A stretch of 64,000 nt of DNA, from NCBI GenBank assembly GCA_020638035.1, contig JACKJI010000002.1, positions 62,001 through 126,000 on the forward strand, read 5' to 3'. Shown one piece after another: positions 53,607 through 63,908 of the stretch. Origin of the DNA: Hyphomicrobiaceae bacterium. Lineage in GTDB: Bacteria; Pseudomonadota; Alphaproteobacteria; Rhizobiales; Hyphomicrobiaceae. Below the pieces are notes generated by a model, which saw nothing but the letters and a program-made list of their open reading frames with translations, ran no database searches and was not told the origin of the DNA. Positions within the stretch are counted from its first letter, which is position 1. Every line of letters begins with the position of its first letter. The translations under genes were made by a program, and so were the position numbers.

Positions 53607-53813
53607 TTACGCGCTCTTCGCGCCTGCGGCCCGCTTCTGACGGGCTACGGTCATCACTCGGGCGATGTCGCGGCGCACTTCGCGCACGCGGGACGTGTTC
53701 TCAAGCTGGCCCGAAGCCTTCTGGAAGCGCAGATTGAACTGCTCCTTCTTCAGCTTCAGAAGCTGGTCGTCGAGCTGGTCGAGCGACATGTCCCTGAACT
53801 CGGCTGCCTTCAT
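53607..53813 (-). CDS. rpmC: 50S ribosomal protein L29
   Basis: A 68-residue L29 with two helices (DMSLDQLDDQLLKLKKEQFNLRFQKASGQLENTSRVREVRRDIARVMTV). It lies near the tunnel exit next to L23. Confidence 0.97.
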   Translation of the reverse strand: MKAAEFRDMSLDQLDDQLLKLKKEQFNLRFQKASGQLENTSRVREVRRDIARVMTVARQKRAAGAKSA

Positions 53814-53870
53814 TTCCTTGTCCTCACACCATCGCCAGGCGGCTCAATTCGGCCGCTCCGGCGTCTTACC

Positions 53871-54281
53871 TCAGCCGATGCGCGTCACGATGCGCGTCTT
53901 GATCGGAAGCTTGGCCGCACCGAGCAGCAACGCCTCGCGAGCGATCTGATCGGAGACGCCGTCGAGCTCGAACATGATGCGGCCGGGCTTGACGCGCGCC
54001 GCCCAGAACTCCGGCGAGCCCTTGCCCGATCCCATGCGGACCTCGGCCGGCTTCGATGTCACCGGAAGGTCGGGGAAGATGCGGATCCAGACGCGGCCAG
54101 CACGCTTCATGTGGCGCGTGATGGCGCGGCGGGCAGCCTCGATCTGGCGCGCCGTGATGCGCTCGGGCTCGAGCGCCTTCAGTCCGTGCGAGCCGAAGTT
54201 GAGCGCGGTACCACCCTTGGCGGCACCATGGATGCGCCCCTTGTGGGCCTTGCGGAACTTTGTGCGTTTCGGTTGCAGCAT
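53871..54281 (-). CDS. rplP: 50S ribosomal protein L16
   Basis: A 136-residue L16 (MLQPKRTKFRKAHKGRIHGAAKGGTALNFGSHGLKALEPERITARQIEAARRAITRHMKR). Late assembly protein near the A-site tRNA elbow. Intact frame. Confidence 0.98.
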   Translation of the reverse strand: MLQPKRTKFRKAHKGRIHGAAKGGTALNFGSHGLKALEPERITARQIEAARRAITRHMKRAGRVWIRIFPDLPVTSKPAEVRMGSGKGSPEFWAARVKPGRIMFELDGVSDQIAREALLLGAAKLPIKTRIVTRIG

Positions 54282-54327
54282 TGCTCTTAAACCTCAAGCG
54301 AATTGGTCGGGCGGGTCGTCAAACGCC

Positions 54328-55068
54328 CTAGCCGTCGGAGGCGCGATCTGCCCGGTCGCCACGATCGGAACGATCACGGCGGCGGCCGCCGCCACCCTCC
54401 TGCATGTCCATGGCGCGCTTCTCGGAGGCCATCGGGTCGTGCTCGATGATCTCGCCCTTGAAGATCCACACCTTGATGCCGATGACGCCGTAAGCGGTCT
54501 GTGCCTTGGCGTAACCGAAGTCGATGTCGGCGCGCAGCGTATGCAGCGGCACGCGACCCTCGCGATACCACTCCGTGCGCGCGATCTCGGCGCCACCCAG
54601 ACGGCCGGCGACGTTGATGCGGATGCCGACCGCACCAGAACGCAGCGCGGTCTGCACGGCGCGCTTCATCGCGCGTCGGAACGCCACGCGGCGCTCGAGC
54701 TGCTGGGCGATGCCTTCGGCGACCAGCGTCGCATCGATCTCGGGCTTGCGCACCTCAACGATGTTGAGATGCACCTCAGAACTGGTGAGACGTGCGAGCT
54801 GGCTGCGCAGCTTCTCGATGTCCGCACCCTTCTTGCCGATGAGGACACCGGGACGGGCGGTATGCACCGTGACGCGGCACTTCTTGTGCGGGCGCTCGAT
54901 GACGACCTTGGAGATACCGGCCTGGCGCTGCTGCTTCATGATGAACTCGCGGATCGCCATGTCCTCGTGCAGCAGCTTGCCGTACTCGCCACGGCCCGCG
55001 AACCAGCGGCTGTCCCAAGTACGGTTGATACCGACGCGCAGGCCTACCGGATTGACCTTCTGACCCAT
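54328..55068 (-). CDS. rpsC: 30S ribosomal protein S3
   Basis: A 246-residue S3 with a KH domain (VHTARPGVLIGKKGADIEKLR) and the C-terminal RTEWYREGRVPLHTLRADIDFGYA. The last 25 residues form an Arg/Asp-rich RGG-like tail (GGGGRRRDRSDRGDRADRA). It binds mRNA at the entry tunnel. Overlaps rplV by one base. Confidence 0.98.
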   Translation of the reverse strand: MGQKVNPVGLRVGINRTWDSRWFAGRGEYGKLLHEDMAIREFIMKQQRQAGISKVVIERPHKKCRVTVHTARPGVLIGKKGADIEKLRSQLARLTSSEVHLNIVEVRKPEIDATLVAEGIAQQLERRVAFRRAMKRAVQTALRSGAVGIRINVAGRLGGAEIARTEWYREGRVPLHTLRADIDFGYAKAQTAYGVIGIKVWIFKGEIIEHDPMASEKRAMDMQEGGGGRRRDRSDRGDRADRASDG

Positions 55069-55526
55069 TACTCGGCCTCCTTCTGAGCTGCGGCCTTCGC
55101 AGCAGGCGCCTTCGCCTTGCCCGACTTGGCGGCCTTCTTGGCGGCCTTCTCGTCCTCGTCCGTCTGCCGCACGATCACGGTGATCTGCGAGAACGGCTTC
55201 TCGATGCCAGAGGCGCGGCCACGGCCACGTGCGTGAAACCGCTTCATGACGATGTTCTTACCGACGTGGGCCTCTGCCACGACCAGCTCGTCAACGTCGA
55301 GGCCGTGGTTGTTCTCGGCATTGGCAACCGCGCTCTTGACGCACTTCAGCACGTCCTGGGCGATACGCTTCCTGGAGAACTCCAGGTCGGCGAGCGCCTG
55401 GTCGACCTTCTTGCCGCGGATCATGCCGGCGACGAGATTGAGCTTCTGCGGCGAAACCCTGAGATTGCGCGCAACGGCCTGTGCCTCGTTGTCGGCGAGT
55501 GTGCGCTCACGCTTCGGCTTGCCCAT
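55068..55526 (-). CDS. rplV: 50S ribosomal protein L22 with Ala/Lys-rich tail
   Basis: A 152-residue L22 whose core (NLRVSPQKLNLVAGMIRGKKVDQALADLEFSRKRIA) and tunnel loop (KRFHARGRGRASGIEKPFSQITVIV) are normal. The last about 28 residues are a low-complexity Lys/Ala tail absent from E. coli L22. ATG overlaps the rpsS stop. Confidence 0.97.
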   Translation of the reverse strand: MGKPKRERTLADNEAQAVARNLRVSPQKLNLVAGMIRGKKVDQALADLEFSRKRIAQDVLKCVKSAVANAENNHGLDVDELVVAEAHVGKNIVMKRFHARGRGRASGIEKPFSQITVIVRQTDEDEKAAKKAAKSGKAKAPAAKAAAQKEAE

Positions 55527-55804
55527 CACTTCCTCGTCGCTTTTTTGTCGCCACCATGGCCCGGGAACGAGCGCGTGGGTGCGAACTCACCGAACTTGTG
55601 GCCGACCATGTCCTCGCTTACCGAGACGGGGACGTGCTTGTGGCCGTTGTAGACACCGAACGTCAGACCGACGAACTGCGGCAGGATGGTCGAGCGGCGG
55701 CTCCAGATCTTGATGACCTCGTTGCGGCCCGACGTGCGCACCTTCTCGGCCTTCTTGAGAAGGTAGCCGTCGATGAACGGACCCTTCCAAACTGAGCGTG
55801 ACAC
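55526..55804 (-). CDS. rpsS: 30S ribosomal protein S19
   Basis: A 92-residue S19 from GTG at 55804: SRSVWKGPFIDGYLLKKAEKV and TFGVYNGHKHVPVSVSEDMVGHKFGEFAPTRSFPGH. It contacts S13 in the 30S head. Confidence 0.98.
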   Translation of the reverse strand: MSRSVWKGPFIDGYLLKKAEKVRTSGRNEVIKIWSRRSTILPQFVGLTFGVYNGHKHVPVSVSEDMVGHKFGEFAPTRSFPGHGGDKKATRK

Positions 55805-55829
55805 GAGCTGATCTCCTTCGCCGAAGCGA

Positions 55830-56654
55830 TTACTTCTTCTTCAGATGGCGGCTGCGGATGATGAACTTGTCCGTCGCCTTGTTCTTGCGGGTCTTAGCAC
55901 CCTTGGTCGGCTTGCCCCACGGTGTCACCCAGTGCTTGCCGCCATTGGTGCGGCCGCCGTTGGGGTGATCGATGGGGTTCATGGTGATGCCGCGAACCGT
56001 TGGACGCGTACCCTTCCAGCGCGTGCGGCCGGCTTTGCCGGTGACCGCGTTGGAGTGATCAGGATTGGAGACCGCGCCGATCGTGCCCATGCAGTCCTGG
56101 CGGACACGGCGGGTCTCGCCCGATGCGAGCTTGAGGATCGCCCAGCCGCTGTCACGGCCGACGAGCTGCGCGAAGGATCCGGCAGAGCGCGCCATCTGGC
56201 CACCACGTCCGGGCTTCAGCTCGACGTTGTGGATGATCGTGCCGATCGGCATCGAGGCGAGCGGCATGGCGTTGCCGGGCTTCACGTCGACCTTCTCGCC
56301 AGCGATCACCGTGTCGCCCACCGACAGGCGCTGTGGCGCGAGAATGTAAGCGACATCACCGTCCTCGTACTTGAGGAGCGCGATGAAGGCGGTACGGTTG
56401 GGATCGTACTCGAGCCGCTCAACAGTTGCCGCAACATCGAACTTGCGACGACGGAAGTCGATGTAACGATAGGTCTGCTTGTGGCCGCCGCCGATGTGGC
56501 GCGTCGTGATGCGGCCGGCGTTGTTGCGTCCGCCGGACTTCGTCTTGCCTTCGGTCAGCGACTTGACCGGCGCGCCCTTCCATAGGCCGCTGCGGTCGAC
56601 GATGACCAGATGGCGCAGGCCCGCCGAGGTGGGACGGTATGTCTTCAGTGCCAT
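55830..56654 (-). CDS. rplB: 50S ribosomal protein L2
   Basis: A 274-residue L2, essential for peptidyl transferase activity. Conserved GGRNNAGRITTRHIGGGHKQTYRYIDFRR and the C-terminal TVRGITMNPIDHPNGGRTNGGKHWVTPWG, which includes the key His. Intact. Confidence 0.98.
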   Translation of the reverse strand: MALKTYRPTSAGLRHLVIVDRSGLWKGAPVKSLTEGKTKSGGRNNAGRITTRHIGGGHKQTYRYIDFRRRKFDVAATVERLEYDPNRTAFIALLKYEDGDVAYILAPQRLSVGDTVIAGEKVDVKPGNAMPLASMPIGTIIHNVELKPGRGGQMARSAGSFAQLVGRDSGWAILKLASGETRRVRQDCMGTIGAVSNPDHSNAVTGKAGRTRWKGTRPTVRGITMNPIDHPNGGRTNGGKHWVTPWGKPTKGAKTRKNKATDKFIIRSRHLKKK

Positions 56655-56667
56655 GACGCCCTACTCC

Positions 56668-56961
56668 TTAGAGCCCCGTCGTCACGTCGATGGAATGACC
56701 TTCCTCGAGCGTGACGATCGCTTGCTTGGTGTCGCCCTGCAGCGCGCGCTTGCCGCGGAACGTCTTGAGCTTGCCCTTGCGGACCAGCGTGTTGACGGCC
56801 TTCACCTTGACGTTGAACAGGTTCTCGACCGCGAACTTGATGTCCTTCTTGGTGGCCGTGGGGGCAACCTTGAAGACCACCTGATTGGCTTCCGAGAGCA
56901 GCGTCGCCTTCTCGGTGATGATCGGCGACTTGATCACGTCGTAGGCCTTGATCTTGTTCAT
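56668..56961 (-). CDS. rplW: 50S ribosomal protein L23
   Basis: A 97-residue L23 (AYDVIKSPIITEKATLLSEANQVVFKVAPTATKKDIKFAVENLFNVKVKAVNTL). Docking site for SRP and trigger factor at the exit tunnel. ATGA overlap with rplD. Confidence 0.97.
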   Translation of the reverse strand: MNKIKAYDVIKSPIITEKATLLSEANQVVFKVAPTATKKDIKFAVENLFNVKVKAVNTLVRKGKLKTFRGKRALQGDTKQAIVTLEEGHSIDVTTGL

Positions 56962-57602
56962 GACCGAGCCTCCGCCTTGGCGCCGGCAAAGCGAGCCTCG
57001 AGGGCGGCGACGGCCGCCTTCGTCAGCACCAGCTTCTTGCGACGCAGGATGTCGTAGACGTTGATGCCCTGCACCGGCAGCACGTCGATGTTGGGCAGGT
57101 TGCGCGCCGCGCGGGCAAAGCCGATCTCAACCTCCGACCCGTCGATGACGAGCGCGTTGTCGAGGGAAAGTTTGGCCAGGGAGTCGCGCAACTCGCGCGT
57201 CTTGCCGGCCGACACCGAGGCGTTCTCCAGCACGACGATGTCGCCCGACTTCGCCTTGGAGGACAGCGCATGGCGCAACGCCAGCGCGCGCACCTTCTTG
57301 GGCAGGTCGATGGCATGGCTGCGCGGCTTGGGCCCGAACGCCTTGCCGCCGCCGCGCCACTGCGGCACCGACTTATCGCCATGGCGGGCGCCACCGGTAC
57401 CTTTCTGGCGGTACATCTTCTTGCCCGTGACGGTGACCTCGGAGCGATCCTGGGCGTGATGCGTGCCGGCCATCCGCTTCAAGAGCTGATAGCGCACCAT
57501 ACGATGCAGGATGTCCTGGCGCGGCTCGAGACCGAAGATCTCGTCCTTGAGCTCCACCTCACCGGCGGACTTCGCCTCGAGCGTGGTGACGGAAACTTTC
57601 AT
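56958..57602 (-). CDS. rplD: 50S ribosomal protein L4
   Basis: A 214-residue L4 with GTGGARHGDKSVPQWRGGGKAFGPKPR in its tunnel-lining loop and the C-terminal LPVQGINVYDILRRKKLVLTKAAV. In E. coli it also represses the S10 operon. Start at 57602 abuts the rplC stop (TGATG). A longer open frame runs upstream into rplC in the wrong phase. Confidence 0.97.
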   Translation of the reverse strand: MKVSVTTLEAKSAGEVELKDEIFGLEPRQDILHRMVRYQLLKRMAGTHHAQDRSEVTVTGKKMYRQKGTGGARHGDKSVPQWRGGGKAFGPKPRSHAIDLPKKVRALALRHALSSKAKSGDIVVLENASVSAGKTRELRDSLAKLSLDNALVIDGSEVEIGFARAARNLPNIDVLPVQGINVYDILRRKKLVLTKAAVAALEARFAGAKAEARS

Positions 57603-58305
57603 CACGCCTGCTCCTTGTTCTCGGCGGCAGCGGCGCCACCTTTGGATTTGAAGGCGCCGGGAACGGGCGCGTCCTTGTGCGAAGGCTTCTTGACGGCATC
57701 GCGCACCAGCACCCAGCCGCCCTTGGAGCCGGGCACCGCGCCGCGCACCATCAGCAGGCCGCGCTCGACGTCGGTCTTGACGACGACGAGGTTCTGCGTC
57801 GTAACGCGCTCCGAGCCCATGTGGCCGGCCATCTTCTTGCCCTTGAACACCTTGCCGGGGTCCTGGCGCTGACCGGTCGAACCGTGCGAGCGGTGCGAGA
57901 CGGAGACGCCGTGCGTGGCGCGAAGACCGCCGAAATTCCAGCGCTTCATGGCGCCCTGGAAGCCCTTGCCCTGGTTGGTGCCCGTAACATCGACGAACTG
58001 GCCAGCCACGAAGTGAAAGTCGGCGTGATCTCCGCACCCACCTCGATCAGGTTGTCCGGGGCTCACGCGGAACTCGACGGAAGAGCCTTGCTTGGAAATG
58101 ACCTCGGACTTGAAGTTCTGGCGATCGGCGGTCAGGCGCGAAGGCTTGCACGTGCCAGCGCCGGGCGCACAGCGCAATGCGCCCGTTCTTGTCGTCGTTA
58201 CGGTGGGAAGGACCTGGACATTGTCGAGCTAACGGTGACGGGGTGTGCTCCCCCGTTTCCGTGAAGGTGAGTCATTCCACCTTCTGTGCAATCACCGGAA
58301 CGCAT
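57602..58305 (-). CDS. rplC: 50S ribosomal protein L3, N-terminal half broken by apparent indels
   Basis: The C-terminal half reads normally: FVAGQFVDVTGTNQGKGFQGAMKRWNFGGLRATHGVSVSHRSHGSTGQRQDPGKVFKGKKMAGHMG. The N-terminal half is recognisable only by changing frame several times, starting at the ATG at 58305 (MRSG then IAQKVGMT, then TETGEH, PVTV, LDNVQVLSHRNDDKNGRIAL, VEFRVSP). I see at least six places where one or two bases are missing or extra between 58010 and 58290. L3 is essential, so sequence errors are the likely cause. Confidence 0.88.
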
Positions 58306-58369
58306 AGCTGCATTCAACCCTTCATGTGGGGTCTTGAGCGTAATCAGAGACCTTCGAGTCTTCAGCGCG

Positions 58370-58670
58370 TCAGGCTTGATCTGTTGTCGACGCCGGCGGC
58401 GGGTCCAGGCTTCATCAAACATCGACGGTTTTGCGGAGTCGGATCGACGATGTCGAGCAGACGCTTGTGCGTGCGCATTTCGAACTGCTCGCGGCTCTTC
58501 TTGTCGATGTGCGGGGAGCGGTTGACGGTGAAGCGCTCGATCCGCGTCGGCAGCGGGATCGGCCCGCGCACTCTTCCGTGCGTTTACCGTGTTCACGATC
58601 TCGCGCGTCAGGCATCGAGGATTCGATGATCGAACGCCTTCAATCGGATGCGGATGTTCTGACCGTTCAT
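58370..58670 (-). CDS. rpsJ: 30S ribosomal protein S10, apparent frameshifts
   Basis: Frame 1 from the ATG at 58670 gives MNGQNIRIRLKAFDHRILDA and then a stop; a second frame gives TREIVNT; a third gives RGPIPLPTRIERFTVNRSPHIDKKSREQFEMRTHKRLLDIVDPTPQ; the end near 58370 reads AAGVD ... IKP/L. All S10 parts are present in order over 301 bases, eight fewer than expected. S10 is essential and begins the S10 operon, so errors in the sequence are likely. Confidence 0.85.
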
Positions 58671-58737
58671 AGTTTTCGAACTCGCTCAAAGGAAGTAGCG
58701 CCCGAGATTGCCCCGAGCGCCACTCGCTCCCAACCGG

Positions 58738-59909
<1,172 letters not shown>

Positions 59910-60011
59910 GGCGGCTCTCCTCTCGTGTCGTCTTGCTGCGGCACTGCCGCATCGATTGCGTTGGTCTCATTGAGCGGCACCGTCGGTACCGCCGCTAAAT
60001 CCTCATCGCCG

Positions 60012-62096
60012 TCAGGCGTATTTGGCCTTCACCTCGTCAGCCACGTTGCGCGGCACCTCGGCGTAATGTGCGAACACCATCGAGTACTGCGCGCGGCCCG
60101 TGGACATCGAACGCAGCGTGTTGATGTAGCCGAACATGTTGGCGAGCGGCACGTAGGCCTTGATCACCACGGCGTTGCCGCGCAGGTCCTGAGACCGGAT
60201 CTGGCCGCGCCGCGAGTTGATGTCGCCAATGATGCCACCGACGAAGTCCTGCGGCGTCACAACTAAACGTTCATGATCGGCTCCGAGCAGCTTGATGCCG
60301 CCCTTGTCACAGGCTTCCTTGAGAGCCGCCATGAGCGATCTCGAAGGCGATGGGCGGATGGGAGTCGACCTCGTGGAAGCGCCGTCCAGACAGCGTGACT
60401 TTCATGTCGACCAGCGGGAAGCCATTGAGCACACCCAGATCCCAAACCGACTTGATACTGCCTTCTCGTGACGCGCCAGGGGACGTATTCGCGGGCACCG
60501 CGCCACCAACGATCGGTGGAGAACTCGTTGCCGCCTGCCCGTCTCGTTGGGCTCCACACCAGCGCAACGCGCGGGCAGGGCAGCCGAGAATGCCGCCGGT
60601 CGCTTCTTTGTGCGTGTAGTCGACCTCGGTCAGCCGTGCGAAATTACCGCGATGACCCACCTGCGGCTGGCCGACATTAACCTTGTGGGTGCGCTTCAGG
60701 ATGTAACCGACTTTGATGTCGAGATGCAGCTCGCCCATGCCGCCGAGAATAATTCTCTCCTTGATCTGATCGACGGATACGGAGAGCAGAAGGGATCCTC
60801 AGCGCCATCTCGTTCAGGGGCGAGCGCCATCTTCTCCTGATCGGCCTTGGTCTTTGGCTCGATCTTCATCTCGATGACAGGCTCCAGAAATTCCATCTTC
60901 TCAGGATGACCGGCTTGCGGATCACACAGCGTCTCGCCGGTGCGCGTGTCCTTCAGGCCTACAATGCGATGTCGCCTTAAAGGCTTCGCCGAATCTCTTT
61001 GCTCGTCAGCATGCATGATGTACATCTGACCGACGCGCTCCTTCTTGTCGCGCGAGGTGTTGGCGAGCTGCGATGCCCTGCTCGACTGCCGAATAGATGC
61101 GGCAGAACGTGATCGAGCCGACGTGCTCCAATTCCATGATGCAGAAGGCGATCGCCGAGCGGCTCGCTATCAACGAGCTTGCGCAGCAGTTCCGCACCAG
61201 TCTTGGGGTCGATGCGGATAGGCATCGCGATCGATCGGAGCCGGCAGCAGGTCGACGACGGCGTCGAGCAGCGGCTGCACACCCTTGTTCTTGAACGCCG
61301 AGCCACACAGCATCGGGTAGAACTTGTTGGCGATCGTGCCCTTGCGCAGCAGCTTGCGAATCGTGTCGGCGTCGGGCTCGTTGCCCTCGAGATAAGCCTC
61401 CATCGCCGCGTCGTCCATCTCGACGGCCGCTTCGATCATGAGGCCGCGAAACTCCGCGGCCTTATCAGCGAGGTCGGCGGGAATGTCGACGTAACGGAAC
61501 GTGGCACCCTTGTCGTCGCCGTCCCAGATCAGACCGCGCATCTCGATCAGGTCAACGACACCGACGAAATCACTCTCCTGGCCGATCGGCAGCTGGATCG
61601 GGACCGGCGTTGCGCCGAGTTTGTCCCTGATGTCCTGGACGCACATGTAGAAGTCGGCGCCCGTCTTATCCATCTTGTTGGCAAAGACGATGCGCGGCAC
61701 CTTGTACTTATCGCCCTGGCGCCAAACCGTTTCGGTCTGCGGCTCCACGCCGGCATTGCTGTCGAGCACGGTTACCGCGCCATCGAGCACGCGCAGCGAA
61801 CGCTCCACCTCGATGGTGAAGTCGACGTGGCCTGGGGTGTCAATGATGTTGAGGCGCTTCTTCTTGCCGTCACGACCCGGCCAGAAACATGTTGTGGCCG
61901 CCGACGTGATGGTGATGCCGCGCTCGGCCTCCTGCTCCATGAAGTCCATGGTGGCAGCGCCATCGTGCACCTCGCCAATCTTGTGGGAGATGCCGGTGTA
62001 GAACAGGATCCGCTCGGTGGCCGTCGTCTTGCCCGCATCGATGTGGGCCATGATGCCGAAGTTGCGGTAGTCCTCGATAGGATATTCGCGAGCCAT
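60012..62096 (-). CDS. fusA: Elongation factor G, apparent frameshifts in the C-terminal two thirds
   Basis: Residues 1 to about 285 read cleanly (FGIMAHIDAGKTTATERILFYTG, IDTPGHVDFTIEVERSLRVLDGAV, FANKMDKTGADF). From about 61260 down to 60330 the frame changes repeatedly, with recognisable pieces such as GLKDTRTGETLCDP, VIEMKIEPKTKADQEKMA, MGELHLDIKV and the C-terminal GGIIGDINSRRGQI ... TGRAQYSMVFAHYAEVPRNVADEVKAKYA in frame again. EF-G drives translocation and is essential. Confidence 0.88.
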
Positions 62097-62117
62097 GTGT
62101 CTGCTCCGGTCCGTCCG

Positions 62118-62588
62118 TTACCAGCGGTAGTGCGAGAACGCACGGTTGGCCTCGGCCATCTTGTGCGTGTCTTCGCGCTTCTTCACCGCCGTACCGCGGT
62201 TGTTGGCCGCATCGAGCAGCTCGCCGGAGAGCCGCTCAACCATGGTGTTCTCGTTACGACCACGGGCTGCGGAGATGAGCCAGCGGATGGCGAGAGCCTG
62301 ACGGCGCTCGGAGCGCACCTCGACAGGCACCTGATAGGTCGCGCCGCCGACGCGACGGGAGCGCACCTCGACCGCAGGCATCACGTTCTCGAGCGCCTGA
62401 TGGAAGAGCTGCACGGGATCGGACTTTGCCTTGTCCTCCATGCGGGTCAAGGCGCCGTATACGATGTTCTCGGCGACCGACTTCTTGCCATCGCGCATCA
62501 CCGCATTCATGAACTTGGTGACGACGAGATCCGCGAACTTCGGATCCGGATGCACTTCGCGCTTCTGTGCACTGTGACGACGGGACAT
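62118..62588 (-). CDS. rpsG: 30S ribosomal protein S7
   Basis: A 156-residue S7, intact (MSRRHSAQKREVHPDPKFADLVVTKFMNAVMRDGKKSVAENIVYGAL ... GGATYQVPVEVRSERRQALAIRWLI). It organises the 3' domain of 16S rRNA. Confidence 0.98.
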   Translation of the reverse strand: MSRRHSAQKREVHPDPKFADLVVTKFMNAVMRDGKKSVAENIVYGALTRMEDKAKSDPVQLFHQALENVMPAVEVRSRRVGGATYQVPVEVRSERRQALAIRWLISAARGRNENTMVERLSGELLDAANNRGTAVKKREDTHKMAEANRAFSHYRW

Positions 62589-62674
62589 GGGTCCGTTCCT
62601 TCAAGTGTCGCTTTGCAGCGTAAGAACCATTCGATCGGAGCCGCCGGCTCCGGCATGAGGATCGCGCAGTGCGA

Positions 62675-63046
62675 TCACTTCGGACGCTTGGCGCCGTACT
62701 TGGAGCGGCGCTGCTTGCGGCCATTGACGCCCTGCGTATCGAGAACGCCGCGGACGATGTGGTAGCGCACGCCCGGCAAGTCCTTGACGCGGCCGCCACG
62801 GATCAGCACCACCGAGTGCTCTTGCAGGTTGTGGCCCTCGCCCGGAATGTAGCCGATGACCTCGAAACCGTTGGTCAGGCGAATCTTGGCGACCTTACGA
62901 AGCGCCGAGTTCGGCTTCTTCGGCGTCGTCGTGTAGACGCGAGTGCACACGCCGCGCTTCTGCGGGCAGGCCTCCATGTGGCGCGACTTCTCGCGGTAGG
63001 TCTTCGGGTGCCGGGGCTTCCGGATCAGCTGTTGAATCGTCGGCAT
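62675..63046 (-). CDS. rpsL: 30S ribosomal protein S12
   Basis: A 123-residue S12 from ATG at 63046. The decoding-centre loops TTTPKKPNSALRKVAK and GGRVKDLPGVRYH are intact, with Lys at the classical streptomycin positions (PKKPNS; RVKDLPG), so the wild-type sensitive form. First gene of the str operon, preceded by a strong promoter. Confidence 0.98.
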   Translation of the reverse strand: MPTIQQLIRKPRHPKTYREKSRHMEACPQKRGVCTRVYTTTPKKPNSALRKVAKIRLTNGFEVIGYIPGEGHNLQEHSVVLIRGGRVKDLPGVRYHIVRGVLDTQGVNGRKQRRSKYGAKRPK

Positions 63047-63273
63047 TCGCCTTGTCCATCCCTCGCGCGCGCCCAACGAAGAGCATGCGCCAAGCCGAAA
63101 CTGCCGAGACCCGCGCGAAACGGGCACCCGGCACGAAAAACCAGAGGATCGGCCGGTCGCGAAACCAGCGATCATGGTCCAGAAATGTCCTCTGCTTTGC
63201 GAACGATAGCGTCTAGGCCCGGGCGCGTGTCAGCGCGCGGCATTGGCCTACCGCCTACCGTGAGAGTGGGGAA

Positions 63274-63302
63274 CCTATATACACAGGTTTCTGGATGGTC
63301 AA
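63274..63302 (-). promoter_or_regulatory. Sigma-70-type promoter of the str operon
   Basis: On the minus strand TTGACC (63302-63297) is followed after 17 bases by TATAGG (63279-63274), or after 15 by TATATA. This is the best promoter-like pair in the window and points at rpsL. Confidence 0.72.
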
Positions 63303-63489
63303 CAGCCGCTCCCACTCCAACAGGCAATTTTTTCGCACCGCAATGCCGCAGGCGGCAATACCTGCGCAACTGGGCGGGAAAACGTAGGTCGTGCAACCTC
63401 GACCAACGGGGGCACCGAGGCCTAATCCAAGGCGGGATCGGGCTTGGTTGACGGTGGCAAACGTCGTCAGAGCTTGCGCCAGAGGTGGT

Positions 63490-63518
63490 GGGGCCGGGAC
63501 GGCCGCCCGCGCGGCCCC
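63490..63518 (-). terminator. GC-rich hairpin after the YbjN gene
   Basis: GGGGCCG pairs with CGGCCCC, 7 bp with a GC-rich loop that may fold further. It begins about 12 bases after the stop of the minus-strand YbjN gene; no T run, so weak. Confidence 0.35.
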
Positions 63519-63530
63519 GCCGACTCAAAT

Positions 63531-63908
63531 TTACTCGCGAAACCCGATGTGGGCGGCAAAATCCTTGAGCTGCATGAACCACATGTCCATCGCATTATCG
63601 ATGTGTTCGCGCGTTGCGCCGCCGTTCAGTGAATAATCCATGCGCAACACCCCGTTGCCCTTGTCGTTGCGCTCGGCCTTGGCGAAGCGCTTCTTGATGT
63701 TCCAGTCGTTGATGATTTCGATCTTGACCTTCTTGCCGATATCGAAGGCGGCCTGGAACTGGACTGACGTGCAGTTCGCTCCCTTCTGACAGTCGTAGAA
63801 GAAGATCGAATACGCGAGGCTGTTGGCCTTGCCCTTGATCATGGGGTCTCCAACGTTGTCCTTGGTAGCCTGAGCCGTGCCATAGCCGCGCGCCAGCTCG
63901 CGAATCAT
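63531..63908 (-). CDS. YbjN-domain protein (N-terminus uncertain)
   Basis: A 125-residue frame with the YbjN-type pattern GKANSLAYSIFFYDCQKGANCTSVQFQAAFDIGKKVKIEIINDWNIKKRFAKAERND and a C-terminal helix HIDNAMDMWFMQLKDFAAHIGF. Relatives in this class are exported proteins with a signal peptide, which is missing here. An in-frame stop lies about 80 bases before the ATG at 63908, and another frame reads through Ala-rich codons there, so either the gene begins beyond a sequence error or the leader is lost. YbjN proteins are type III-chaperone-like and poorly understood. Confidence 0.7.
   Translation of the reverse strand: MIRELARGYGTAQATKDNVGDPMIKGKANSLAYSIFFYDCQKGANCTSVQFQAAFDIGKKVKIEIINDWNIKKRFAKAERNDKGNGVLRMDYSLNGGATREHIDNAMDMWFMQLKDFAAHIGFRE

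Larger units (their letters stand above)
63047..63530. other. Leader and intergenic region upstream of rpsL
   Basis: About 480 bases with the promoter at 63274-63302 and a GC-rich hairpin at 63490-63518; otherwise no gene. The transcript leader of about 220 bases between the promoter and rpsL contains no obvious riboswitch. Confidence 0.6.

Noticed and set aside
61179..62765. 528-residue plus-strand open frame opposite fusA and rpsG
   Set aside because: Both minus-strand genes are certain; the plus frame is a high-GC shadow.
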